This document shows, one piece after another, positions 50,350 through 58,258 of a stretch of 64,000 nucleotides of DNA; within the stretch, counting starts at the first letter, position 1, and every line of letters starts with the position of its first letter. The stretch is from Caulobacter sp. Its GTDB lineage: Bacteria > Pseudomonadota > Alphaproteobacteria > Caulobacterales > Caulobacteraceae. Location of the stretch: assembly GCA_028291055.1 (NCBI GenBank), contig JAQGIP010000051.1, positions 62,001 to 126,000 of the forward strand, in the 5' to 3' direction. The position numbers and the translations under genes are program-made. Below the pieces are notes generated by a model. It saw nothing but the letters and a program-made list of their open reading frames with translations, did no database searches and was not told where the DNA came from.

Positions 50350-51165
50350 TCAGGCGTAGCTGGTGCGCCCACCCGCCACCATGCCGCCATCGACCACCAG
50401 ATCGTGGCAGTTGACGAAGGCGCCCTCGTCGCTGGCCAGGAAGACGGCCGCCGCCGCGATGTCGCGCGGCGCCCCGGCGCGGTGCAGCGGGGTGATGCCG
50501 GCCAGGTTACGCGCCAGCTTCTCCAGCTTCGCCTCCCGGTGCGCGGGCTCCAGCCCCGCATTGGCCGCCGAGCCTCCGAAGAACAGCGGCGTGACGATGC
50601 CGCCCGGCGAGATCGAGTTGACCGTGATCCCGTGCCTGCCCAGCTCCATGCCGGCCATCCGCGTCGCGTGTGTCACCCCGGCCTTGGCGATGGAATAGAG
50701 GTAGGTGCCCATGTCGGTGCGCAGGGCGCCGACGCTGGTGGTGTTGATGATGGCGCCCCGGCCCTGGCGCTTCATGACCGGCGCGGCGTGCTTCATCCCA
50801 TAGAGGACGCTGCCCAGCAGCAGGCTCATGGCGTCCTCGAAGTCCGCCGCGGTGAAGGTCTCCAGCTCACCGGTCGTGGGCCCGCCCGCGTTGCTGAAGA
50901 GCACGTCCAGCGCGCCGAATGCGCTGACCGCCGTCTCGATGGCCTCGGCGATGTCCTCCTCGCGCCGCACGTCGCCGCGCACGAAGCGGGCATTGGCGCC
51001 CAGCCGCTCGGCCAGCGCCCCGCCGGCCTCGGCGTTGCGGCCGGTGAACACCACCTTGGCGCCCTCTTCGATGAAGCGCTCCACCGTGCCCTCGCCGATG
51101 CCGCTGGTGCCGCCGGTGATCACCGCCACCCGTCCGTTCAACCGACCCACGCCCGTCTCCCTCAT
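50350..51165 (-). CDS. Short-chain dehydrogenase/reductase
   Basis: The 271-residue classical SDR has ITGGTSGIGEGTVERF, SNAGGPTTGELE, the Ser in INTTSVGALR, the YSIAK pair, and SPGGIVTPLFFGG. ATG 51165 (MRETGVGRLNGR) matches the usual domain beginning; extension to 51207 overlaps the divergent gene. The start region is divergent from the SnoaL-like gene 35 bases away. It probably oxidises a hydroxyl of the pathway intermediate. Confidence 0.92.
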   Translation of the reverse strand: MRETGVGRLNGRVAVITGGTSGIGEGTVERFIEEGAKVVFTGRNAEAGGALAERLGANARFVRGDVRREEDIAEAIETAVSAFGALDVLFSNAGGPTTGELETFTAADFEDAMSLLLGSVLYGMKHAAPVMKRQGRGAIINTTSVGALRTDMGTYLYSIAKAGVTHATRMAGMELGRHGITVNSISPGGIVTPLFFGGSAANAGLEPAHREAKLEKLARNLAGITPLHRAGAPRDIAAAAVFLASDEGAFVNCHDLVVDGGMVAGGRTSYA

Positions 51166-51200
51166 TTCCGATGACCCCAACGCCACGCGCGGAGCCTTCA

Positions 51201-51746
51201 ATGCCAAACCCGGCCGACACGCCGTCCACCACCGTGGACGACCTCATCGCCAAGGACGAAATCCTGGGCGTCCTGCATCGCTACTGTCACAGCTGCGACC
51301 GCTCGGACGCGCAGACGCTGGCGACCTGCTTTCATCCGGACTCGATCACCGACCACGCCGGGGTGACGATCAAGTCCTTGGAGTGGATCCCCCACGCCCT
51401 GGCCTGGCTGGCCGACCGCGTGGCCGTCACCCACATGATCGCCAATCCGATGATCCAGGTGGCCGGCGACCGGGCCATCTCCGACTGCCATTTCGTGGCC
51501 TACAACCGCTCGCCCAAGGCCGGCGGCGACGGTTGGGAGGAGACCCTGGTCAAGGGCCGCTACCTGGACCGTTTCGAACGCCGGGACGGCGTCTGGAAGA
51601 TCGTCCACCGCACGGGCATCCACGACCTGGAACGGGTGAACGACGCCCCCGCCAACGCCAACGACGTGGCCGGCGAGCACCGCAGCGGCAAGGCGCCGAA
51701 CGACCCCTTCTACGCCCTGCTGGCCGACTTCCAGGCCGGGCGCTAG
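51201..51746 (+). CDS. SnoaL/NTF2-like protein
   Basis: The 181-residue protein has the NTF2-like cone fold pattern: LIAKDEILGVLHRYCHSCDR, ATCFHPDSITDHAGV, VTHMIANPMIQVAGDRAIS and KGRYLDRFERRDGVWKIVHR. Members of the group are dehydratases, ketosteroid isomerase-like or ring-hydroxylating dioxygenase beta-like. GGAG lies six bases before ATG 51201. It is divergent from an SDR and convergent with another. It may isomerise or dehydrate the product of one of these. Confidence 0.85.
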   Translation: MPNPADTPSTTVDDLIAKDEILGVLHRYCHSCDRSDAQTLATCFHPDSITDHAGVTIKSLEWIPHALAWLADRVAVTHMIANPMIQVAGDRAISDCHFVAYNRSPKAGGDGWEETLVKGRYLDRFERRDGVWKIVHRTGIHDLERVNDAPANANDVAGEHRSGKAPNDPFYALLADFQAGR

Positions 51747-51751
51747 AGGGT

Positions 51752-52576
51752 TCAAGCCCCCGGCGTCCGCAGCGGCGGGCCGATGAAGCCGGCCTCCGCC
51801 GTGTTGAAGAAGGGGATTTCCGGCGACATGGTCAGGCCCGCGTCCACCACCAGCACCTGGCCCGTCACCTGGCGCGCGCCGTCGCTGGCCAGGTAGGCGA
51901 AGGCCTCGGCCGTCTCGTCCGGATACATGGCCAGCTTCATGGGCGAGGCCTCCGCCGCCATCCGATCCATGGCCTCCACATCGCCGCCCACCAGGGCCAG
52001 CGACAACGGGCTGATCACATTGCCGGGCGCCACGGCGTTGACCCTGATGCGGTGCGGCGCCAGTTCGGCGGCGGCCGAGCGGGTGAGCCCGATCACCGCA
52101 TGTTTCGCCGTCGTATAGGCATGCGCCCCGAACCCGCCGCGCAGGCCGGCCACGCTGGTGGTGGTCAGGATCGAGCCCCCCTGCCCCTGTTCCACCAGCA
52201 CCCGCGCGGCGTGCTTGACCCCGAAGAACACCCCGTCCAGCAGCGCCGCCATGGTGGCGCGCCAGGCCTCCGCCTCGATGACGCGGATCGAGCCGATGGC
52301 GCCGATGAAGCCGGCGTTGTTGATCATGCAGTCCAGCCGCCCGAACCGCCTCACCGCATGGTCGACGGCGGCCGCGACGGCCTGCTCGGAGGTGATGTCC
52401 ACATGCACGAAACTGGCCTGGCCCAGTTCGGCCGCCAGCGCCTCGCCGGCCTCCGCCTGCACGTCGGCGATCACCACGCTGGCGCCCTCGGCCACGAACA
52501 GCCGCGCCGTGGCCTCGCCGATGCCGCTGGCCCCGCCGGTGACCACGGCCACCTTGCCCTTCAGACGATCGCCCAT
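51752..52576 (-). CDS. Short-chain dehydrogenase/reductase
   Basis: The 274-residue classical SDR has TGGASGIGEATARLF, NNAGFIGAIGSIRV, Ser in TTTSVAGLRG, YTTAK, and VNAVAPGNVISPL. It begins four bases after the P450 stop and closes the operon that starts with the phosphotransferase at 56580. A C-terminal tail (EIPFFNTAEAGFIGPPLR) is longer than usual. It probably oxidises the alcohol made by the P450. Confidence 0.92.
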   Translation of the reverse strand: MGDRLKGKVAVVTGGASGIGEATARLFVAEGASVVIADVQAEAGEALAAELGQASFVHVDITSEQAVAAAVDHAVRRFGRLDCMINNAGFIGAIGSIRVIEAEAWRATMAALLDGVFFGVKHAARVLVEQGQGGSILTTTSVAGLRGGFGAHAYTTAKHAVIGLTRSAAAELAPHRIRVNAVAPGNVISPLSLALVGGDVEAMDRMAAEASPMKLAMYPDETAEAFAYLASDGARQVTGQVLVVDAGLTMSPEIPFFNTAEAGFIGPPLRTPGA

Positions 52577-52580
52577 GACC

Positions 52581-53831
52581 TCAGCCGATCCTGTCGAAGC
52601 GGATGTGAAGCTCGCGCATCGGCCGCAGCATCATGTGCGGCACATGCACCGGGTCGGGCAGCGGCCGGGCCAGCCCGATATTGCCCATCCGCGCCAGCAC
52701 CGCCCCGAACACGGCGATCATCTCGCGCCTGGCCAGCACACGGCCGACGCAGAGGTGCGGCCCCGCGCCGAAGGCCATGTGGTGCTTGTCCTTGCGGTCG
52801 ATATCCATCTTGTGGGGGCATTCGAACTTGGCCGCGTCGTGGTTGGCCGCCGCATAGCGGGGCATGACCAGCGAGCCCTTGGGAATGGCCACGCCGGCGA
52901 TCTCGGTGTCCCGCGTGGCGATCCGCGCCAGGCCCGGAACCGGCGTCTCGAAGCGCAGCGCCTCCTCCACGAAATCCTTCACCCGCGAGGGGTCGGCGCG
53001 CAGCTTCTCCATCTGGTCGGGAAAGCGCGTCAGCAGCCACAGGCCGTGGCAGATGGCGCTGACCAGGGACTCATAGGTGCCCGACAGGAACTGGCGCATC
53101 AGGCTCTGCATCTCGGCCATGTCGAGGGGCTCGACGTCGGCGTCGCTTTCCTGCACCACCGCCGAGATCAGGTCGTTGCGGGGGTCCTTGCGGCGTGCCT
53201 CAAGCTGGCCCGCCACATAGTGCTGCATCTCCAGGATGGTCTCGGCGTTCTCGCGGATCTCATCGGGCGTCAGGATGCGCGCGCCCGGCAGCATGATGGC
53301 GTCGCCCCAGCGCTTGTAGATGTCCATCTTCGAGGGATCGAGGCCCAGCTGCTCGGAGATCACCGTGCCCACCAGCGGGAAGGCGAACTCGCTGACCACC
53401 TCGCATTCGCCGCGGTCGATGAAGCGGTCGATGATCTCAGCCACGATCTCGGTGATCCGGGGCGCGATGGCCTCGATGCGCCGCGCGTTGAAGATCTTGT
53501 CGGCGATGCGGCGATAGCGAGTATGGGCCGGCGGATCGGCGAAATTGAGGGTGTAGACCTCCGGCCAGCCCTTCTCCGCGATGATGTCTTCGTAAATCTG
53601 CCAGTTGTCGCCCTGAAGGACCTTCACCTCGATGCGGTTGGAGAAGGTCGCCGTATCCATCAGCATCTCGCGCAGGTCGTCATAGCGCGAGACCATATAC
53701 ATGCCCGTTTCCGGCATCTGGTAGACCGGCGCCTGGGCATGCAGGGCGCGGTAGAAGTCAAACGGGTCGTCCTGGACCTTGGGGTCGAGGAAGCTGAACT
53801 CGCTGATCGGCCGGGTCGAAGCATCCGCCAT
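52581..53831 (-). CDS. Cytochrome P450
   Basis: The 416-residue soluble P450 has heme-binding FGAGPHLCVGRV with Cys at about residue 361, the ExxR helix in EEALRFETPV, and an I-helix SGTYES in place of the usual AGxxT, with Glu and Ser where the oxygen-activating acid and Thr are normally found. It looks like the CYP families used for alicyclic or steroid hydroxylation. ATG 53831 follows GGAG; ATG 53843 is possible. It needs ferredoxin partners not encoded nearby. It sits between an LLM-type oxidoreductase and an SDR in one operon. Confidence 0.92.
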   Translation of the reverse strand: MADASTRPISEFSFLDPKVQDDPFDFYRALHAQAPVYQMPETGMYMVSRYDDLREMLMDTATFSNRIEVKVLQGDNWQIYEDIIAEKGWPEVYTLNFADPPAHTRYRRIADKIFNARRIEAIAPRITEIVAEIIDRFIDRGECEVVSEFAFPLVGTVISEQLGLDPSKMDIYKRWGDAIMLPGARILTPDEIRENAETILEMQHYVAGQLEARRKDPRNDLISAVVQESDADVEPLDMAEMQSLMRQFLSGTYESLVSAICHGLWLLTRFPDQMEKLRADPSRVKDFVEEALRFETPVPGLARIATRDTEIAGVAIPKGSLVMPRYAAANHDAAKFECPHKMDIDRKDKHHMAFGAGPHLCVGRVLARREMIAVFGAVLARMGNIGLARPLPDPVHVPHMMLRPMRELHIRFDRIG

Positions 53832-53845
53832 TGTCGTCTCCATGT

Positions 53846-54766
53846 CTAAGCCGCCGACGCGGGCGCGAGCGCATACTCGCGCTGGACCTGGCCGACCTCC
53901 TCGATGAAGCCCATCAGCTCGGCCAGGGAGCCGGGGTTGGGGGGCGACGCGATGGTCAGGATGGTGCCGCCCGCGGCGGCGTATTCGGGAATAACCGCCA
54001 GGCTGGCGCGCACATCGACCCTGCCGTCGGCGTGCGTCACGTGCGGGATGCCGACGCGGATGTGCTGGTCGGAAAGGTCACGCCCCACCTCGGCCAGCGC
54101 CTCGCCCAACCGGTCCACGCCCTCGCGGATCTGCGCGGGGTTCAGCCCCACCGGGCACCAGCCGTCGGCCAGCTCGGCCATGCGCCGGGCGTTCTTGCCG
54201 GTCATGTTGAGGCCCAGCAGCAGCGGCACGCGGCCCTGCAGCGGGCGCGGCAGGGCCCAGCTGTTGGTCACGTGCACATTCTCGGATGTGAAGTTGACCG
54301 GCTGCTCGCCCCAGATGGCGCGGCAGGCGCGCACCGACTCTTCCAGCCGGGCGTAGCGCTCCTCGAAAGGAATGCCGACCGCGTCGTATTCCTCCTTCTG
54401 CCAGCCGACGCCCAGCGCCAGCTGGGTGCGCCCGCCGGAGATGACGTCGAGGGTGGCGATGGTCTTGGCCAGCAGCACCGGATGGCGCAGGGGCGCGATC
54501 AGGATGCCGGTGGCGAGCTTGAGGTTCTTGGTCACCGCCGCCATGGCCGCCAGGGTGGTCAGCGGCTCCATCCAGGCCGACTCCGCCGGATGCAGGAAGG
54601 CCCCGTAGGGATAGGCCGCCAGGTTCTCGCCCAACAGCAGGTGGTCGCCGAAGATCACCGAGTGGATGCCCGCCTCGTCCATGGCGCGGGCCACCTCGAG
54701 ACAGACGCCGAGATCGCCGCCGGGCGACTGGTAGGGCCGGAAGAAGATCGAGAGCTGGACGCTCAT
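53846..54766 (-). CDS. LLM-class flavin/F420-dependent oxidoreductase (short form)
   Basis: The 306-residue luciferase-fold protein of the F420-type group has ARAMDEAGIHSVIFGDHLLL, LATGILIAPLRHPVLLAKT and LALGVGWQKEEYDAVGIPFE. It differs from the two long LLM enzymes in length and motif (no EHHF). These proteins use F420 or FMN; in a Gram-negative organism FMN is more likely but unproven. It is 31 bases after the SDR stop and 14 bases before the P450. Its role may be reduction or oxygenation of a ketone intermediate. Confidence 0.88.
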   Translation of the reverse strand: MSVQLSIFFRPYQSPGGDLGVCLEVARAMDEAGIHSVIFGDHLLLGENLAAYPYGAFLHPAESAWMEPLTTLAAMAAVTKNLKLATGILIAPLRHPVLLAKTIATLDVISGGRTQLALGVGWQKEEYDAVGIPFEERYARLEESVRACRAIWGEQPVNFTSENVHVTNSWALPRPLQGRVPLLLGLNMTGKNARRMAELADGWCPVGLNPAQIREGVDRLGEALAEVGRDLSDQHIRVGIPHVTHADGRVDVRASLAVIPEYAAAGGTILTIASPPNPGSLAELMGFIEEVGQVQREYALAPASAA

Positions 54767-54797
54767 GCCATGCCTTTCGAAAGCTCGCGGGGCGGGT

Positions 54798-55532
54798 TCA
54801 CAGCGTCGCTCCGCCGTCGACGATCAGGGTCTGGCCGCAGACGTAGGCGGCCCAGGGCGAGGCCAGGAACAGGGCCGCGCCCGCCATGTCGTCGGGCGTG
54901 CCCATCCGGCCGATGGGGATGGAGGCCAGGGCGCCCTTCAGCCGGTCCGGGTTGTCGGTGGTGACCTTGGTCAGCTTGGTGTCGACGAGGCCGGGCGCCA
55001 GGCCGTTCACGCGGATGCCGTCGGGCGCCCACGCCTGGCCCGGGGTGCGGGTCAGGCTGACCGCGCCGGACTTCGACGCCGCATAGGCCGGATTGCCTTT
55101 GTTGGCCCGGTAGGCCGAGATCGAACTGACGATGACGACCGCGCCCTGGCTCGCCTTCAACGCCGGATGGAAGCGCCGCGAGACGTGCATCAGGCTGTCG
55201 AGATTGACGGCCATCACCCGGTCCCAGCCGGCCTGTTCGAACTCGCCGCGCCGATAGACTACCGCGCCCTGGCAAAGGACCAGCACATCCAGGGTCTCGA
55301 ACGGCTCGGCCGCCGCGGCGATCTCGTCCGGAACGCCCACGTCCACGCAGCTGTAGCCCAGCCCGGCGAGGTCGGAGCCGTCGACCCCGTCATAGGCCGA
55401 CGCGTCGGCTCGGGTGCCCCAGACATGCACCCGCGCGCCCCGCGCCAGGAAGGCGCGGGCGATGCCGTTGCCGATGCCGCTGGAGCCGCCGACCACCAGC
55501 ACGGCCTTGCCGGCGAAATCCGGATCATTCAT
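54798..55532 (-). CDS. Short-chain dehydrogenase/reductase
   Basis: The 244-residue classical SDR has VGGSSGIGNGIARAF, DVLVLCQGAVVYRR (Cys-Gln replacing the NNAG motif), SSISAYR with Ser, YAASK, and GLAPGLVDTKLTK. The substituted NNAG region is unusual but the catalytic residues remain. It starts 19 bases after the phosphotransferase stop and is in the same operon. Confidence 0.92.
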   Translation of the reverse strand: MNDPDFAGKAVLVVGGSSGIGNGIARAFLARGARVHVWGTRADASAYDGVDGSDLAGLGYSCVDVGVPDEIAAAAEPFETLDVLVLCQGAVVYRRGEFEQAGWDRVMAVNLDSLMHVSRRFHPALKASQGAVVIVSSISAYRANKGNPAYAASKSGAVSLTRTPGQAWAPDGIRVNGLAPGLVDTKLTKVTTDNPDRLKGALASIPIGRMGTPDDMAGAALFLASPWAAYVCGQTLIVDGGATL

Positions 55533-55551
55533 CGCACACGCTCACTCAGAT

Positions 55552-56580
55552 TCATCCGATCCACCGCAGGGCCCGCTCGAAAAGGGCCACGGTCTGGGCG
55601 TGGAGCCGGTCGCCGATGTCCTTGGGGGCCCGCCCGGCGCAGGCGCGCGCGTGGCTGCCTTCCAGGATGATGCCCAGCTTGTAGCAGGCCAGCACGCCGT
55701 ACCAGGTGACGGCCGACAGATCGCGCCCGCTATGCGCGCCATAGTGGGCGACCAATTCCTCGGCTGTGGGGAACCCCAGCCAGGGCGTGACCTGGGTCTT
55801 TTCCGGCGGCGGGTCGGCCTCCTCCGGCCAGGTGGCCAGCAGCCAGCCCAGGTCGATCAGCGGGTCGCCGATGGTGGTCAGCTCCCAGTCGACGATGGCC
55901 GCCAGCTCCGGCCCGTCATGACGGTACATGACATTGGCCAGATGGTAGTCGCCGTGCAGGATGCCGGGCTCGAAGGCCGCGGGGCGGTTGGCGGCCAGCC
56001 AGGCGGCCACCTTGTCGAGGCCCGGGATACCGCCCTCGCCGTCCCAGCCGGCATGCTCGCGGTAGCTTTCCAGCTGGCCCCGCCAACGCGCGACCTGGCG
56101 TTCCAGATAGTTCTCCGGGCGGCCGAAATCCGAGAGGCCGATGGCCCGATAGTCCAGCTGTCCCAGCACCGCGATCGCCTCGACCATGGCCAGCCCCATC
56201 CGATGGCGCAGCACCGCCGACTCCGCATGCAGCGGCGGCAGGCCGGTCGATGGATTGAAGCCGTCCACCGGCTCCATCAGGTAGAAGGCCGCGCCCAGCA
56301 CCGCTTCATCTTCACACGCCGCGATCAGCGGCGGATGCGGCACGGCGCTGCCCTTGAGCGCGCCCAGCATCCGCGCCTCGCGGCGCATGGTTTCGTTGGA
56401 ATTGGCGCGGGGATGGGCCGGCGGCCGGCGCAGCACATAGGCGCGCTCGTCGCGGCGGAATTGGACCAGCAGATTCTGGGTGCCGCCCGCGAGCAGCGAC
56501 GGCTCCTCGATGGGGCCCCGCCCCAGGCCCTCGCGGTCCATCCAGACGGACAAGGATGCAAGGTCGACACCTGGCAACAA
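55552..56580 (-). CDS. Phosphotransferase of the APH/ACAD10-11 type
   Basis: The 342-residue protein has an aminoglycoside-phosphotransferase fold: SLLAGGTQNLLVQFRR, VLRRPPAHPRANSNETMRRE, HGDYHLANVMYR with the catalytic Asp, and IVDWELTTIGDPLIDLGWLL with metal-binding Asp. Members fused to acyl-CoA dehydrogenases in mammals phosphorylate 4-hydroxyacyl-CoA before dehydration, and stand-alone bacterial copies are common in catabolic clusters. TTG 56580 follows GGAAG. It heads the operon ending at 51752. Activation of a hydroxyl group for elimination is a reasonable role. Confidence 0.88.
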   Translation of the reverse strand: MLPGVDLASLSVWMDREGLGRGPIEEPSLLAGGTQNLLVQFRRDERAYVLRRPPAHPRANSNETMRREARMLGALKGSAVPHPPLIAACEDEAVLGAAFYLMEPVDGFNPSTGLPPLHAESAVLRHRMGLAMVEAIAVLGQLDYRAIGLSDFGRPENYLERQVARWRGQLESYREHAGWDGEGGIPGLDKVAAWLAANRPAAFEPGILHGDYHLANVMYRHDGPELAAIVDWELTTIGDPLIDLGWLLATWPEEADPPPEKTQVTPWLGFPTAEELVAHYGAHSGRDLSAVTWYGVLACYKLGIILEGSHARACAGRAPKDIGDRLHAQTVALFERALRWIG

Positions 56581-56606
56581 CGCTTCTTCCCTCGACGTTT
56601 TTTATA

Positions 56607-56617
56607 TAGATGATCTT
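56607..56617. promoter_or_regulatory. Candidate GntR operator, copy 2
   Basis: TAGATGATCTT differs from the palindrome TAGATNATCTA by one base. It lies in the 138-base divergent gap between phosphotransferase and CoA-transferase; TTTATCTAGG follows closely. Confidence 0.4.
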
Positions 56618-56718
56618 ATTTATCTAGGCTGTCCCTAGGGACCCTTGTCAACCTCCGAAGCCTCTCGATCGGCCCCGTTTCACGGGCCGTTTTTCATCCC
56701 TGGGAAAGTGCTCACCAC

Positions 56719-57936
56719 ATGACGAAATTGCTGGAAGGAATCCGCGTCCTGGAAGTGGCGATCTACGCCTTCGTACCCTCGGCCGCCGCCGTGCTGGCCG
56801 ACTGGGGCGCGGACGTGATCAAGGTCGAGGATCCCGACGTCGGCGACCCGGTGCGGGGCCTGACCGCCTATGGTTTCGGACCCGGGGACGGCGGTGTCTC
56901 AGCCCTCTGGGAGCTGTTCAACCGCGGCAAGCGCAGCGTCGGCATCAATATCAGGAAGCCCGAGGGGCTTGAGATCCTGATGTCGCTGGTCGACCAGTCC
57001 GACGTCTTCCTGACCAACTTCATGCAGCCGGCCCGCGCCAAGCTTGGCATCGACGTCGACCAGATCCTGGCCCGCAACCCGCGCATCATCTACGGCCGGG
57101 GCACCGGCCACGGCCCGGTCGGGCCGGACGCCAACAAGGGCGGCTTCGACGCCCTGTCCTACTGGGGCCGGCCCGGCGCGGGCTCCGCGGCCATCGCGCC
57201 GGGCGACACCATGCCCGTGCTGATGCCCGGCCCCGCCTTCGGCGACATGCAGTGCGGCATGCATCTGGCCGGCGGCATCCTGGGCGGCCTCTATCGCCGT
57301 GAGAAGACCGGCAAGGGCGGCGTCGTCGACGTGTCGCTGCTGGGCTCCGGCCTGTGGGCCATGGCCGCCTCGACGGCCGGCGCCCATGTGCTGAAGTCCG
57401 ACAACATCGTCCAGCTCGACCGCCGCCGCGCGCCCAACCCGATCGCCAACATCTACGCCACTGGCGACGGCCGGGGCTTCTACCTCGGCATGCTGGAGTC
57501 GGACCGTTACTGGCCCGGCCTCTGCGAGGCGCTCGGCCTGTCGGGCCTGACGCAGGACGCCCGGTTCACCACCTCCCCACTCAGGGCCGCCAATTCCGAA
57601 GCCCTGATCGTCATCTTCGACGAGCTGTTCGGGCGCCTCACGCTGGTGGAGATCGGCGAAAGGCTGAACAGCCAGGAGGGCCCCTGGGCCGTGGTCGGCC
57701 GCCCGGCCGACGTCGTGACCGACGAACAGGCGCTGCTGAACGGCTATGTGCAGATGGTCGACTGCGGCGAAGACGCCCAACTGCCGATGATCACCGCCCC
57801 GGTGCAATACGACCAGGACGCCCCCACCCTGTCCCGCGCCCCAGGCCACGGCGAACACACCGACGACGTGATGGGCTCGCTCGGCATCGACACCGACAAC
57901 CTGATCCGCCTGAAGGTGGCCGGCGTCATCAACTAG
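56719..57936 (+). CDS. CaiB/BaiF CoA-transferase
   Basis: The single-domain family III enzyme of 405 residues starts LEGIRVLEVAIYAFVPSAAA, with ADVIKVEDPDVGDPVRGL, NRGKRSVGINIRK and GGFDALSYWGRPGAGS, whose Asp is the candidate acyl-enzyme residue. It is divergent from the phosphotransferase operon. CoA activation of an acid produced by the P450/SDR branch would connect the two operons. The likely shared operator is at 56607. The region after its stop (57937-58258) is a repeat and terminator. Confidence 0.92.
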   Translation: MTKLLEGIRVLEVAIYAFVPSAAAVLADWGADVIKVEDPDVGDPVRGLTAYGFGPGDGGVSALWELFNRGKRSVGINIRKPEGLEILMSLVDQSDVFLTNFMQPARAKLGIDVDQILARNPRIIYGRGTGHGPVGPDANKGGFDALSYWGRPGAGSAAIAPGDTMPVLMPGPAFGDMQCGMHLAGGILGGLYRREKTGKGGVVDVSLLGSGLWAMAASTAGAHVLKSDNIVQLDRRRAPNPIANIYATGDGRGFYLGMLESDRYWPGLCEALGLSGLTQDARFTTSPLRAANSEALIVIFDELFGRLTLVEIGERLNSQEGPWAVVGRPADVVTDEQALLNGYVQMVDCGEDAQLPMITAPVQYDQDAPTLSRAPGHGEHTDDVMGSLGIDTDNLIRLKVAGVIN

Positions 57937-58027
57937 CGGCGACCGCGCCGGCCAGGGACATGTACCACCGGGTACGTGTCCCCCTGCGATGTGCCGGCCT
58001 ATGCGATGCAGGTGTCTTCTCCAAGAT

Positions 58028-58169
58028 CTCCGCTCATCCCGACGAAAGTCGGGACCCATACTGACTCGCCGGAAGGGCCGGGCCCCATGGGACACCCGCG
58101 CCCGTCATCGGCTCGAAGGTCAGTTCTGACGGGCCCTATGGGTCCCGACTTTCGTCGGGATGAGCGGAG
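58028..58169. repeat. Intergenic hairpin-ended repeat, family 1, copy 4
   Basis: Ends match copies 1-3, with CTCCGCTCATCCCGACGAAA at the left and TTTCGTCGGGATGAGCGGAG at the right. The core of about 80 bases differs from other copies. Confidence 0.8.
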
Positions 58170-58203
58170 GGTTTGGGGGAAGCGGACCCACCCCACAACG
58201 CGA

Positions 58204-58232
58204 TGCGGCCGCGCTCGATGAGCGCGGCCGCA
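58204..58232. terminator. Strong 12-bp hairpin after the third TonB receptor gene
   Basis: TGCGGCCGCGCT pairs with AGCGCGGCCGCA around a CGATG loop, 27 bases beyond the receptor stop. No T-tract follows on the minus strand. Confidence 0.55.
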
Positions 58233-58258
58233 CCTTGGATCGTTGATCGTCTGAGAGG

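Larger units (their letters stand above)
57937..58258. other. 322-base convergent gap: repeat element and hairpin
   Basis: Family 1 repeat copy 4 (58028-58169) and the strong hairpin 58204-58232 fill most of it. A short inverted ACATGTACC/GGTACGTGT precedes the repeat. No gene is seen. Confidence 0.65.

Noticed and set aside
19592-58169. Repeat elements as a CRISPR array
   Set aside because: Copies are many kilobases apart with inverted ends and no regular repeat-spacer layout; no cas genes.
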